A stretch of DNA of 38,034 nt from JAAYZH01 sp964479695 (lineage in GTDB: Bacteria > Bacillota > Clostridia > Saccharofermentanales > Fastidiosipilaceae): NCBI GenBank assembly GCA_964479695.1, contig CAYZSO010000028.1, positions 1-38,034 of the forward strand. The letters run 5' to 3'. Under the pieces are notes generated by a model. That model was not told the origin of the DNA. It saw only the letters and a list, made by a program, of their open reading frames with translations, and did no database searches. The position numbers and the translations under genes are program-made. The first letter of the stretch is position 1. Every line of letters starts with the position of its first letter. Shown here piece after piece: positions 6,247 to 15,160 of this stretch.

Positions 6247-8439
6247 ATGAAGAGAAGCCAACTGCATGAAGAGCCAAACGACAAATCGCACGCGAAGTTT
6301 ACCGAAAAACAATACAAGCAACTGAGCGACCCAGCTACCGAAAAAACCGACAAATCACACACAAAATCACACGCAAAATCACACGCAAAATCACACGCAA
6401 AATTGCACAACAGAATCCTGAGCTTTGTGCTCGCAGGAGCTTTGGTTTTGGGAGTGACCGCTTGTGCGGCAACAACGACAACGCCGGCAACGACAGCGGC
6501 GCAGACGACGGTTCAGGACACGACCGCCGCCGAAAGCACCGCCGGAAGCGGAGCGCCCACAAACGACCCCAAAAACACAGACAACTCCGGCGCCCCGTCA
6601 ACAGGGGACATCACGTTTACGCCGGGGACCTATGAGGGCGAAGCCGATGGGTTCAAAGGCAAAGTGAAAGTCAGCTTGACGCTAACAGAAAATGCCATTG
6701 CAGACGTGAAGGTTGACCATCACGAAACCGAAGGCTTGGGAGACAAAGCAATCGACAATATCGTGGACAAGGTGAAGGCAGAGACAAGCTTGAATATCGA
6801 TATTGTTTCGGGTGCAACGTATTCCAGTAATGGGGTAATCGGGGCGTTGACGGCGGCTTTTACGGCTGCGGGAGCCGACGTTGAAGCGCTGAAAAATAAA
6901 CAGGGAGAAGGCGCAAGCGAAACGCCGGCAGGTGATATTGAGAAGACAACCGACGTCCTCATCATTGGCGGCGGCGGAGCCGGGTTGGCCGCCGCCGTGT
7001 CCGCTCACGAAAACGGCGCAAAAGTCATCGTCCTCGAAAAAATGCCGCGTCTCGGCGGCAACACGATCATTTCCGGGTCCGCTTACAATGCCGCCGACCC
7101 CGAGCGACAGGCCAAGCTGGAAATGACGGCTTTGGAGAAAGAAACTGTGGTGGCGATTTTGGCCGATACCTACGACGACGAGACTGTCAAAACTTGGCAA
7201 ACCGAACTCCAAGCCGAGTGGGACGCCTACTTAGCCTCCGGCAAAACGACCCTCTTCGACTCGCCCAATTTGCATAAGATGCAGACCTGGCTGGGCGGCG
7301 ACAAAAAAGGTAACCCCGCACTGATCGACGAGCTTGGCGAAAACGCACTTCCGGCCCTCGAATGGCTGGAGGCGAAGGGCATGGGTTTCCAAGACACGAT
7401 TTTCACGGTCTTGGGCGGACTATGGAACCGTGCTCACAAGCCCGAGAAGCCCCTGGGCACGGGCTTCATGCAGATCTATGAAGACTACATCGACGCCAAT
7501 TCCGCTGACATCGAGGTCATTCTCGAGGCCCGGGCCGAAAAACTCACCATCGAAAACAACGTGGTCACAGGCGCAGTCGCAACAGGGAAGAACGGCAAAA
7601 TTACGGTCCATGCCAAGAGTGTGATTGTGGCTACAGGCGGCTTTGGCGCAAATATAGAGATGAGAAATCAGTACAACACCGAGCTCTGGCCTGACCTCAC
7701 GAACCTCAAAACCACAAACCACACCGGTGCTACCGGCGATGGCATCACGATGGGCTTGGACGTCGGCGCCGCGCTCACGGGTATGGAAGATATTCAGCTG
7801 CTGCCGATGGGCGATCCTGAGACTGGAAGTCTGTCCGGCAACATTGAGCAGGGCGTGCAGAATCGCCTCTTCGTGAACAAGGAAGGTGCGCGTTTCGTCG
7901 ATGAAGGTGCCCGCCGCGACGTCATGACCAAGGCCCTGATGGAGCAGACCGATTCGTGGATGTGGGTCATCGTCGACAAGAATTCTTACCCGACAGGCGA
8001 CACCAAGAACAACTTCAACGAGTCCATCGATGAGCTGGTCGCCGCAGGTCGCGCGTATAAGGCAGACACTCTTGAGGATTTGGCCAAAGCCATCGGCGTC
8101 GACCCGGCTACTTTTGTCAAGTCCATCGAGACCTTCAATGCGGCGGTGGATGGCACGGTTGAAGATGAGTTCGGCAGGACGCTCTTTGACAAGAAGATCG
8201 ACCAGGCGCCCTTCTACGCCGGCGCCCGGGTCCCAACCGTCCACCACACCATGGGCGGCCTCGTGATCGACCCCGACACCCATGTGCTCAACGAAAGCGG
8301 CACCATTATCCCAGGCCTCTACGCAGCAGGCGAAGTGACGGGCGGCATCCACGGCACAAACCGCCTGGGCGGCAATGCGCTTGCCGACATCAACGTTTTC
8401 GGGCGCATCGCCGGCGCCAAAGCCGCCAAAGGCGAATAG
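6247..8439 (+). CDS. Secreted FMN/FAD-dependent reductase lipoprotein (fumarate/urocanate reductase type)
   Basis: The 730-residue protein has a lipobox LGVTAC with Cys73, a Thr/Ala-rich linker, an FMN-binding domain and an FAD-binding reductase domain. SGATYSS in the FMN-binding domain is the site where FMN is usually attached covalently. The FAD domain begins DVLIIGGGGAGLAAAVSA and ends GTNRLGGNALADINVFG, as in flavocytochrome c fumarate reductases. It probably works outside the membrane, passing electrons to a small unsaturated acid as terminal acceptor; the substrate is not fixed by sequence. Start 6247 is supported by a strong ribosome binding site. This leaves an unusual ~50-residue hydrophilic segment with four KSH(A/T)K repeats before the signal peptide. 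A TTG codon directly before the hydrophobic stretch would give a normal signal peptide but lacks a good binding site. DLAKAIG is read from a palindrome copy at 8079-8091. It is a single-gene unit with its own promoter and terminator. Confidence 0.88.
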   Translation: MKRSQLHEEPNDKSHAKFTEKQYKQLSDPATEKTDKSHTKSHAKSHAKSHAKLHNRILSFVLAGALVLGVTACAATTTTPATTAAQTTVQDTTAAESTAGSGAPTNDPKNTDNSGAPSTGDITFTPGTYEGEADGFKGKVKVSLTLTENAIADVKVDHHETEGLGDKAIDNIVDKVKAETSLNIDIVSGATYSSNGVIGALTAAFTAAGADVEALKNKQGEGASETPAGDIEKTTDVLIIGGGGAGLAAAVSAHENGAKVIVLEKMPRLGGNTIISGSAYNAADPERQAKLEMTALEKETVVAILADTYDDETVKTWQTELQAEWDAYLASGKTTLFDSPNLHKMQTWLGGDKKGNPALIDELGENALPALEWLEAKGMGFQDTIFTVLGGLWNRAHKPEKPLGTGFMQIYEDYIDANSADIEVILEARAEKLTIENNVVTGAVATGKNGKITVHAKSVIVATGGFGANIEMRNQYNTELWPDLTNLKTTNHTGATGDGITMGLDVGAALTGMEDIQLLPMGDPETGSLSGNIEQGVQNRLFVNKEGARFVDEGARRDVMTKALMEQTDSWMWVIVDKNSYPTGDTKNNFNESIDELVAAGRAYKADTLEDLAKAIGVDPATFVKSIETFNAAVDGTVEDEFGRTLFDKKIDQAPFYAGARVPTVHHTMGGLVIDPDTHVLNESGTIIPGLYAAGEVTGGIHGTNRLGGNALADINVFGRIAGAKAAKGE

Positions 8440-8442
8440 TTG

Positions 8443-8482
8443 AAAAAGCAGGCCCCTGGCATAAGTCGGGGGCCTGCTTTTT
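8443..8482 (+). terminator. Intrinsic terminator after the reductase
   Basis: AAAAAGCAGGCCCC (8443 on) pairs with GGGGCCTGCTTTTT, ending at 8482, around a short loop. The A-run and T-run make it work in either direction. It starts three bases after the stop codon. Confidence 0.92.
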
Positions 8483-8558
8483 CGAGCGTAACGACTACAA
8501 ACGACTACAAACGCACTACATAAGTGTAATTTTAAACTTATGTAGTGCGTTCGTTGAT

Positions 8559-8772
8559 GGCGGAGAGGTATTGGCGGCGTATTGCTTCTGATTTTGTTCC
8601 TCTGTGTTGGAGTTCTCATTGGCGGAGCGGTATTGGTGGCGTATTACTTCTGAATTTGTTCCTCTGCGTTGGAGTTCTCATTGGCGGAGCGGTATTGGCG
8701 GCGTATTACTTCTGAATTTGTTCCTCTGTGTTGGAGTTCTCATTGGCGGAGCGGTTTTGGCGGCGTATTCAT
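8559..8772 (+). repeat. Array A, copy 2 (four 62-bp units)
   Basis: GGCGGAG(C/A)GGT starts at 8559, 8621, 8683 and 8745, an exact 62-bp period. Units 2 to 4 are nearly identical. Each contains TTGTTCCTCTG(T/C)GTTGGAG or a variant and ends in GGCGTATT. Confidence 0.92.
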
Positions 8773-8813
8773 CCTGAATTTGTTCTGCAGAAATTATAGA
8801 GATTATTACGCGA

Positions 8814-9055
8814 ATTCCAGTTTGGTCAAGATCGCGAAACTTGCGACATCGGATTGACAGACTCAACACTTTGAAAGGTATTTTCCAGTTGGTCTCGTGC
8901 TTAATGCAGACCATGTAGCCGTCGAGGTCAGTATTCATTCAATAATTTCTATCTTCAGGTCAGTAATCATTCATCTGAGAGTTGAGCAAGAGTCAAGATC
9001 ATCTCTGGAAAATATTTGTTGTCGCAATCCTCCGGATCCGGACCAGATTGGAAAT
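8814..9055 (+). repeat. Element B, copy 2
   Basis: The element is 242 bp, the same length as copy 1 and nearly the same sequence. Its terminal inverted repeats run ATTCCAGTTTGGTCAAGATC...TTGCGACA and TTGTCGCAATCC...CCAGATTGGAAAT. The internal 32-bp-period direct repeat GGTCAGTA(T/A)TCATTCA is kept. Confidence 0.78.
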
Positions 9056-9109
9056 CATTTTTGGGTTGGTTAGCGCTTAAAATCATAAAGATAGCTGTAC
9101 TTGCCGCAA

Positions 9110-9268
9110 TAAGTAGATTCAGGCGTACCCTCTGTCGAGAAGCACTAGAGTGTAGGGAGAAATTGATCCAGAAACAATCAGTGGAATCAGGCGTTCCTTC
9201 AAACACCAAACCTAGACACTTACGAACTAGAACCAGAAACCATAAGTCGTAATTAAGCGTTCCTTCAG
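9110..9268 (+). repeat. Array C, copy 2
   Basis: GCGTACCCTC at 9123 and GCGTTCCTTC at 9191 and 9257 have spacings of 68 and 66 bp, the same as the matching units in copy 1. There is one unit fewer than in copy 1, as expected if units are gained or lost. Confidence 0.85.
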
Positions 9269-9337
9269 AAAAATTGCTGAATAGATATGCGTAACAAGGT
9301 GGCTTGCACATATCTTCAAATTTAAAGATATGTGCAA

Positions 9338-9923
9338 TGTATCAACGTATGTAAGTTTTTTAGCCAAAATGTCGTGGGCAACCAGTCGACCAACTGCACA
9401 GACAACACACCACCAACCGCACAGACAAGACACCACCAACAGCACTGACAATAGAGCGCAAACCTCAGCAACAACATATCGCTGACCTTATTACTAACAA
9501 CAAGCTGAAGCTGATATTTGTAATGTGGAATCGATCATGAAATCCTTGTGCAAACCACACCACGACAAAGCAGAATTATTTTGAAAGTCAAAATAATTTC
9601 CCGAAAATTCATACCCCCGAGTCTTGCAATTCCGGGTATCGTGCTATCATTATTCTAGTCGATTGCGCCAAGACGGCATTTCGAGCGGGATTCGAGCAGG
9701 AATCGAGTAGAAATCGAGCAGAAAAATGCTAAAGTGATCAGAATTGGACTGTAATGACAACCATTTACTGAGACCTAAGCAGATCGGGGAACGACACGAC
9801 ACGCCACACCACAAAGCCACGACCACCAACAACCAACGAAACCACTACATAAGTTTAAATTTAAACTTATGAACTAAAAACGACATGAACACAAACCACC
9901 AAACTAACCAAGCGGAGGCAGGT
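9338..9923. other. Gene-free leader region upstream of the acyl-CoA synthetase
   Basis: After hairpin D comes a short tandem repeat of CACCACCAAC(C/A)GCAC-type units (9397-9445), then AT-rich unique sequence. A weak promoter-like pair, TTGCAA (9624) and TATCAT (9645), has only a 15-bp spacer. A further copy of palindrome P lies at 9842-9873, 50 bp before the ribosome binding site at 9914. Nothing here looks like a gene. Confidence 0.6.
9842..9873. repeat. Palindrome P upstream of acyl-CoA synthetase
   Basis: ACTACATAAGTTTAAA is followed directly by its near-complement TTTAAACTTATGAACT; only the outer bases mismatch. Here P stands in a leader instead of next to array A, which shows that P can occur on its own. 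Confidence 0.85.
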
Positions 9924-11642
9924 ATGCTGAATATTTACAAGAAATACCTCGATGAGACCCTGGATGCAGACGGAAATGTTGAGTCATTTACGCTTCATTG
10001 TCCCGATGATTTTAACTTTGCTTACGATGTTGTCGATTTGCTGGGGACAGAAACGCCGGATCGGAGGGCCATGCGTTGGACCGATGATCGCGGGGCGAAG
10101 GTTGACCTCACTTTTGCGGATTTTAAGGAGGGGAGCGATCGGGCGGCGTCTTATTTTCAGCGTTTGGGGATCGGTAAGGGCGACCGGGTGATGTTGATTT
10201 TGAGGCGGCATTATCAGTTTTGGTTTGCGATTTTGGGGCTTCATAAGATCGGGGCGATCGCGATTCCGGCGACTTTTCAGTTGCGCTCTTCGGACATTGT
10301 GTACAGGTTGCGCACGGCTGATGTGTCGGCGGTGATTTGTACGGGGGAGGGTGAGATTTCGGATCACGTCGATCAGGCTGTGCAGCAGTACGAGAAGCCG
10401 GTGAAGCGGATTATGGTTTTGGGATCCAAGAAGGGGTGGCAGGACTTTGATCTTGGGCTGATTTCTGCACCTCCCTTTGTGAAGCCGGAGGAGGCGGCTT
10501 TGGCCAAAGCCGCAGACATCATGCTTCTCTACTTCACTTCGGGGACGGAGGGGCAGCCGAAGATGGTGACCCACAACTTTACCTACCCGATTGCCCACAT
10601 ACCGACGGCGAAATATTGGCAAAAAGTCGACCCCAACGGCCTGCACTTCACGGTGTCGGATACGGGCTGGGCGAAATCGGTCTGGGGCAAAATTTACGGG
10701 CAGTGGCTGATGGAAGCGGGCATTTATGTGTACGATTTCCTGTTCTTCAACCCGGCGAGGATGCTGGAACATATGGCGGAAGACAATGTGACGACTTTCT
10801 GCGCGCCGCCGACAACTTATCGCTATTTGCTGCAGGAGGGGTTTAACAATTACAACCTGAGCTCTCTGCAGCATTTGACGACGGCGGGCGAAGCTTTGCC
10901 GCCTGAAGTGTTTAATGATTGCCTGAGGCAGACGGGACTGGAGATGAAGGAGGGCTTTGGCCAAACGGAAACAGTCTTGAGCTGCGCGACTTATTACTGG
11001 GTGAAGGCCAAACCCGGCTCCATGGGTAAACCTACGGGAACGTATCCGGTGGTGCTCCTGGATGGGGAGGGGAATGAATGCGAGCCCGGTGTTGCCGGCG
11101 AAATTTGCATCCGTGCGGATCGCGGCGCTGACCAGCCGATTGGCCTCTATCTGGGCTACACGAATGCTGATGAGCTGACGGATTCGGTTTGGTACGATGG
11201 CTATTACCACACGCATGATGAGGCGATTGTCGACGAGGAGGGCTACTACTGGTATGTGGGGCGTCTCGATGACATGATTAAGACGTCCGGCTTCCGCGTA
11301 GGGCCTTTTGAAGTGGAGAGTGTGATTTTGGGGCATCCGGCTGTGCTGGAAGTGGCGGTGACCGGTGTGCCGGATGCGCACCGTGGTCAGGCAATCAAAG
11401 CCACCTGCATCCTTCGCCCCGGTTATGAACCGAGTCGCGAGCTGGCGGTTGACATCAAGAAATACGCGAGAGCGAGAATTTCGGCCTACAAGTCGCCCCG
11501 CATTGTCGAGTTTGCTGACGAGTTGCCGAAGACGATTTCGGGCAAGGTTCGCCGCTCCGAAATCCGTTCAAACGACGGCGCTAATGGCGCCGGCGACGCA
11601 AACGACGCAGGCGACGCGGCGTCAAACGAAGACGACAAATAA
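9924..11642 (+). CDS. AMP-forming acyl-CoA synthetase (acetyl/medium-chain type)
   Basis: The 572-residue protein activates a carboxylic acid to an acyl-adenylate and then to acyl-CoA in the cytoplasm. Visible motifs are the phosphate-binding loop LLYFTSGTEGQPKMVTHN, EGFGQTET (adenine-binding motif), the hinge region YWYVGRLDDMIKTSGFRVGP and the catalytic Lys541 in PKTISGKVRR. The ATG at 9924 has GGAGG six bases upstream; an ATG at 9885 in the same frame would add 13 residues of Asn/Gln-rich sequence without a binding site. The acid used cannot be told, but acetate to medium-chain fatty or aromatic acids fit. LAKAA (10494-10513) comes from a perfect 20-bp copy of the dispersed palindrome; GFGQTE coincides with another, though here the family itself demands G-(Y/F)-G-x-T-E. 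The last ~25 residues are an Ala/Asn/Asp/Gly repeat. Confidence 0.92.
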   Translation: MLNIYKKYLDETLDADGNVESFTLHCPDDFNFAYDVVDLLGTETPDRRAMRWTDDRGAKVDLTFADFKEGSDRAASYFQRLGIGKGDRVMLILRRHYQFWFAILGLHKIGAIAIPATFQLRSSDIVYRLRTADVSAVICTGEGEISDHVDQAVQQYEKPVKRIMVLGSKKGWQDFDLGLISAPPFVKPEEAALAKAADIMLLYFTSGTEGQPKMVTHNFTYPIAHIPTAKYWQKVDPNGLHFTVSDTGWAKSVWGKIYGQWLMEAGIYVYDFLFFNPARMLEHMAEDNVTTFCAPPTTYRYLLQEGFNNYNLSSLQHLTTAGEALPPEVFNDCLRQTGLEMKEGFGQTETVLSCATYYWVKAKPGSMGKPTGTYPVVLLDGEGNECEPGVAGEICIRADRGADQPIGLYLGYTNADELTDSVWYDGYYHTHDEAIVDEEGYYWYVGRLDDMIKTSGFRVGPFEVESVILGHPAVLEVAVTGVPDAHRGQAIKATCILRPGYEPSRELAVDIKKYARARISAYKSPRIVEFADELPKTISGKVRRSEIRSNDGANGAGDANDAGDAASNEDDK

Positions 11643-11694
11643 ATTTCTAACATTACGACGATCATTTCGAGGATTTGATTTTGGATTTAATTTT

Positions 11695-11731
11695 CTCCCG
11701 GCAATGGCGCAATCTTGCCTATAGCCGGGAG
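11695..11731. other. Stable hairpin between acyl-CoA synthetase and beta-galactosidase
   Basis: CTCCCGGC (11695-11702) pairs with GCCGGGAG (11724-11731). No T-run follows on either strand, so it is not a standard terminator. It may stabilise the upstream mRNA end or act in the leader of the next gene. Confidence 0.55.
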
Positions 11732-11747
11732 CCTTACCTGACCTTGT

Positions 11748-11774
11748 CGTGCTAAAATGGAAGCTACTTTAGCA
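11748..11774 (+). promoter_or_regulatory. Candidate extended -10 promoter with overlapping operator for beta-galactosidase
   Basis: TGCTAAAAT (11750-11758) is an extended -10. It lies in an inverted repeat TGCTAAA-11 bp-TTTAGCA (11750-11774) that could bind a repressor. No good -35 is visible, which is acceptable for extended -10 promoters. The ribosome binding site AAGGAGA (11794) follows. Confidence 0.4.
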
Positions 11775-11809
11775 TCCAGCATTTTGCATTGGCAAGGAGA
11801 ACTTGATCT

Positions 11810-14800
11810 ATGAATTATCCTTTGTATCACGAAGACCCGGAAGTGTCGCAGGTAGGGGCAGTTCCGGCTCATGCCTATTTCATACCTTATTCGCAGCAAG
11901 CGCTGCTGAAGACGGTCGACGAGCTTTGGCAAATGAATCCCATGCATGACGGGAAGAAATTTTCTGATCGGGTGCAAGTCCTCAACGGGGATTGGAGGTT
12001 TCAGTATTACGAGAGTTTGTCGGACGTTCCCGAATTTTTTTATGAGATGGAAATGGGGAGGGAAGCAGCGAGCATTCCTGTCCCGTCGAACTGGCAGATG
12101 CGCGGCTTTGGCCAAAATCAATATATCAACGTACGCTACCCGATTCCCTTCGATCCGCCGTTTGTGCCGGACGAGAACCCGTGTGGGGTCTATGAGACGG
12201 CATTTGTTGTGGATGAAACGCGTCTGGGGCAGCGGGCGTACCTCAATTTCGAGGGTGTGGACTCGTGCATTTATCTCTGGTTGAATGGTGAATTCGTTGG
12301 GTACAGCCAAGTTTCGCATGTCACGGCGGAGTTTGATGTGACGGATTTTCTGGTCGAGGGGATTAATTCACTGCATGCTTTGGTGCTGCAATGGTGCGAT
12401 GGTACCTATTTGGAGGATCAGGACAAGTTCCGCATGTCGGGGATTTTCCGCGACGTCTATCTGCTCTATCGCCCGCTGACTCACATTAAGGATTTCGTCG
12501 TCAAGCAGACGCTGGCGGAGGATTTTTCTTCGGCGGATTTGTCGGTTGATTTGAGTTGGAATCAAGCGCTGGCAGGTCGGGCGAAGTTCGAACTTTATGA
12601 TGAGGAAGGGGAGTTGGTGGGCGGCTTTGGCCAAAGCCGCACCTTCCACCTCCAGTCCCCGAAACTCTGGAGCGCGGAAACTCCGACCCTCTACACGCTG
12701 CACGTTCTGACGGCGGATGAGTGTTTCTCGCAGCAGGTGGGCTTCCGCAAAGTGGAGATTCGGGATGGCGCGCTGCTGCTGAATGGGCAGAAAATCAAGC
12801 TCAAAGGCGTGAACCGCCACGACTCGGATCCTGTGACCGGCTCCACGATCAGCCGCGAACAGCTGCTGCGTGATCTTTCGATGATGAAACAAAGCAATAT
12901 CAATGCGATTCGCACGTCGCACTACCCCAATGCGCCGTGGGCGTATGAGATGTATAACCGCTTTGGTTTCTACGTTATGGACGAAGCGGATATCGAAATG
13001 CATGGCGGCGTCGCGCTCTATGGCGCGGGCCACCGCGAAGCCGCTGGTGGCACCAACACCGACGCCGACGCCGACGCCCTCGGTAATGCCGGGACCGCAG
13101 ACACTGAACTCGTCATCAACGATGCGTATTCGTACCTCGCGTCGCAGGACCTTTTCACCACGCAGATCGTGGACCGCGTCAAACGTATGGTCCTGCGTGA
13201 CCGCAACCAACCGTCGATCATCATTTGGTCGCCCGGCAATGAGACCGGTTTCGGGCCGGGCTTCGAGCAGGCTTTGGCCTGGCTGCGCGAGACCGATCCG
13301 ACGAGACTTCGTCAACATGAGAGCTCGCGCTGGCAAGAGCCTTATTACCATTCAACTCTGGATGACCTTGATTTCTACTCGGTGATGTATCCGTCCTTTG
13401 CCTCGGTCGACAAGTATCTCGAGCAGGAGAGCCCTAAGCCCTACCTGATGGTCGAATTTATGCACGCTATGGGCAACGGCCCCGGCGAGGTCGAAGCCTA
13501 CATGGACCGCATATACGGAAGCGACACGATGGCCGGCGGCTTCGCTTGGGAGTGGGCCGACCATGCCATTGATATGGGCATGGCGCCGGGCGGGCGCCGC
13601 CGCTACTTCTATGGCGGCGACTCAGGCGAGGCCCAGCACGACGGCAACTTCTGTGTCGACGGCCTCGTCACGCCCGACCGCAAAGTCACCAATTCCATTC
13701 TTGAATATCGAAATGCCCTGAGGCCCATTCGTGCAAAGGCCACACCCGAGCTCCTTCTGGCAGACAAAGTACAGCTGACCAACATGCTGGATTTTGTCAA
13801 CGCAGGTGAAACTATCAACGTCGAATACAATCTTGTGCGCGGAGGCATGAGCTTGGCCACAGGCCACATCGCCGACGTCGATCTCCCGCCTCACCAAACC
13901 GCCGAATATTCCCTGGGCATCGACCCCGAAATCCTAAGCGATTTGGCCGAAGGCATCGCGGAAGAATACACACTTCCAGTCTATATTATCTTTGCTTATC
14001 GGGTAGCCAAAAGGAGCGAACTTCTCTCGGAAGGATCAGAGCTTGGCTTCGACCAGCTCATGATCCACGAAGGCAACATTCCCTTGCAGGAAAACGTCTT
14101 TCCCGAGTTCGTCGAAGCCGGTGTCGCTACCCTTTTGCGCATTGAAGACGTCGGCAGCGAGGTCTCTCTCGACACAGCCATCAGCATTTGGGATAGCGAA
14201 AACGAGTACACGCTCCGGGGCGAAAACTTCACCTATGCTTTCGACAAGCGCAAAGGCCAGTTCCGCGAAATGGTCTTCAACCAAGTGCCTATTTTGGCCA
14301 AAGCCGCCGAGTTCAACATCTGGCGCGCGCCAACCGACAACGACATGTACATCGCCCAAGAGTGGCGCGAGGCAGGCTTCGACCGTGTTCGCACGAAGGT
14401 AAAATTCGTCGACCTTGAAATCGATGGCCCGGGAGTCGTGATCACCTGTGACAGCACACTTGCGCCTGACGGCCTCCAATCCGTCCTCGACATTCGAACC
14501 GTCTGGCGCGTCGACGAAGACGGCGTCGTCAAATGCACGATCGAAGCAGAGAGAAATCGCAACCAGCCCTGGCTCGGCGATTTCCCGGGCTACCCTCTGC
14601 CTGAAAATCGCAAAACCAAAGCCCAGAACGGCGTACCTTATTTGCCGCGCTTTGGCCTGCGCTTCTTCTTACCGAAATCCTACGAGAATCTTACCTACTA
14701 CGGCTACGGACCACAGGAAAGCTACGAAGACAAACATGCAGCCACCTACATTGACCGTTTCAACAGTACCGTCACCAATGAGCATTTCGACTACATCAAA

Positions 14801-15160
14801 CCGCAAGAGAACGGCAGCCATTTTGGCACCCAAAGCGTCATCCTCTTCCGCGAAGATTACGCCGCCCTGGCTGTCCAAGCCGAGACGCCCTTCTCCTTCA
14901 GCGTTTCTCACTACACGCAAGAGGAGCTGACTGCCAAGAAACATAACTACGAACTCGACGAATCAGATTACACAGTCCTCTGCATTGACTACCGGATGTC
15001 CGGCATCGGCTCAAACAGCTGCGGACCTCTGACCTCGCCCCAATACCGCCTGTCCGAGGACCACATCTACTTCGCCTTCGACCTCAACCCCGGCGTCATC
15101 GAGTACGGCGATGACGATGATGACGAGGACGATGACGACACCATCGTCGACATCCTGTGA
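11810..15160 (+). CDS. lacZ: Beta-galactosidase, glycoside hydrolase family 2 (LacZ type)
   Basis: The 1116-residue protein matches the long LacZ layout: jelly-roll domain with PSNWQMRGFGQNQYINVRYP, immunoglobulin-like domain, TIM barrel and a C-terminal beta-sandwich with FNIWRAPTDND. The acid/base is Glu478 in SPGNETGFGPG and the nucleophile Glu549 in MVEFMHAMGNGPG, equivalent to E. coli Glu461 and Glu537. It hydrolyses terminal beta-galactosides such as lactose, and has no signal peptide, so it is cytoplasmic. AAGGAGA lies nine bases before the ATG. Oddities: an Ala/Asp/Thr-rich insert at about residues 404-437 (TNTDADADALG) between barrel elements, an acidic tail of Asp/Glu, and three dispersed palindrome copies (12102-12117, 12621-12640, 14293-14308). 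The gene overlaps the next one by four bases. No lactose transporter is nearby. Confidence 0.95.
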   Translation: MNYPLYHEDPEVSQVGAVPAHAYFIPYSQQALLKTVDELWQMNPMHDGKKFSDRVQVLNGDWRFQYYESLSDVPEFFYEMEMGREAASIPVPSNWQMRGFGQNQYINVRYPIPFDPPFVPDENPCGVYETAFVVDETRLGQRAYLNFEGVDSCIYLWLNGEFVGYSQVSHVTAEFDVTDFLVEGINSLHALVLQWCDGTYLEDQDKFRMSGIFRDVYLLYRPLTHIKDFVVKQTLAEDFSSADLSVDLSWNQALAGRAKFELYDEEGELVGGFGQSRTFHLQSPKLWSAETPTLYTLHVLTADECFSQQVGFRKVEIRDGALLLNGQKIKLKGVNRHDSDPVTGSTISREQLLRDLSMMKQSNINAIRTSHYPNAPWAYEMYNRFGFYVMDEADIEMHGGVALYGAGHREAAGGTNTDADADALGNAGTADTELVINDAYSYLASQDLFTTQIVDRVKRMVLRDRNQPSIIIWSPGNETGFGPGFEQALAWLRETDPTRLRQHESSRWQEPYYHSTLDDLDFYSVMYPSFASVDKYLEQESPKPYLMVEFMHAMGNGPGEVEAYMDRIYGSDTMAGGFAWEWADHAIDMGMAPGGRRRYFYGGDSGEAQHDGNFCVDGLVTPDRKVTNSILEYRNALRPIRAKATPELLLADKVQLTNMLDFVNAGETINVEYNLVRGGMSLATGHIADVDLPPHQTAEYSLGIDPEILSDLAEGIAEEYTLPVYIIFAYRVAKRSELLSEGSELGFDQLMIHEGNIPLQENVFPEFVEAGVATLLRIEDVGSEVSLDTAISIWDSENEYTLRGENFTYAFDKRKGQFREMVFNQVPILAKAAEFNIWRAPTDNDMYIAQEWREAGFDRVRTKVKFVDLEIDGPGVVITCDSTLAPDGLQSVLDIRTVWRVDEDGVVKCTIEAERNRNQPWLGDFPGYPLPENRKTKAQNGVPYLPRFGLRFFLPKSYENLTYYGYGPQESYEDKHAATYIDRFNSTVTNEHFDYIKPQENGSHFGTQSVILFREDYAALAVQAETPFSFSVSHYTQEELTAKKHNYELDESDYTVLCIDYRMSGIGSNSCGPLTSPQYRLSEDHIYFAFDLNPGVIEYGDDDDDEDDDDTIVDIL

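Larger units (their letters stand above)
8510..9337 (+). repeat. Composite intergenic cassette, copy 2 (P-A-B-C-D, most regular)
   Basis: Order is palindrome P (8510-8551, 16-bp arms starting AACGCACTACATAAGT), array A, element B, array C and hairpin D (9304-9337, 13-bp perfect arms). B and much of C are close to identical to copy 1, so both probably arose from a recent common source. There is no credible gene inside. Confidence 0.9.

Noticed and set aside
7420..8619. 399-residue minus-strand open frame
   Set aside because: Antisense to the flavoprotein reductase and running through its terminator and array A. No start signal or known motif.
5308..9268. CRISPR array
   Set aside because: The A and C arrays have regular 62- and 66-bp periods, but there is no short constant repeat alternating with unique spacers; whole units are similar, and no cas genes are present.
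9624..9650. Sigma-A promoter for the acyl-CoA synthetase
   Set aside because: TTGCAA and TATCAT are only 15 bp apart and lie 270 bp from the start codon; too weak to list as a promoter.
9984..11381. 465-residue minus-strand open frame
   Set aside because: Exactly opposite the acyl-CoA synthetase, whose motifs are unmistakable. The antisense protein is Arg/His-rich without domains.
11695..11731. Intrinsic terminator of the acyl-CoA synthetase gene
   Set aside because: The stem is good but no T-run follows on either strand, so it is listed only as a hairpin.
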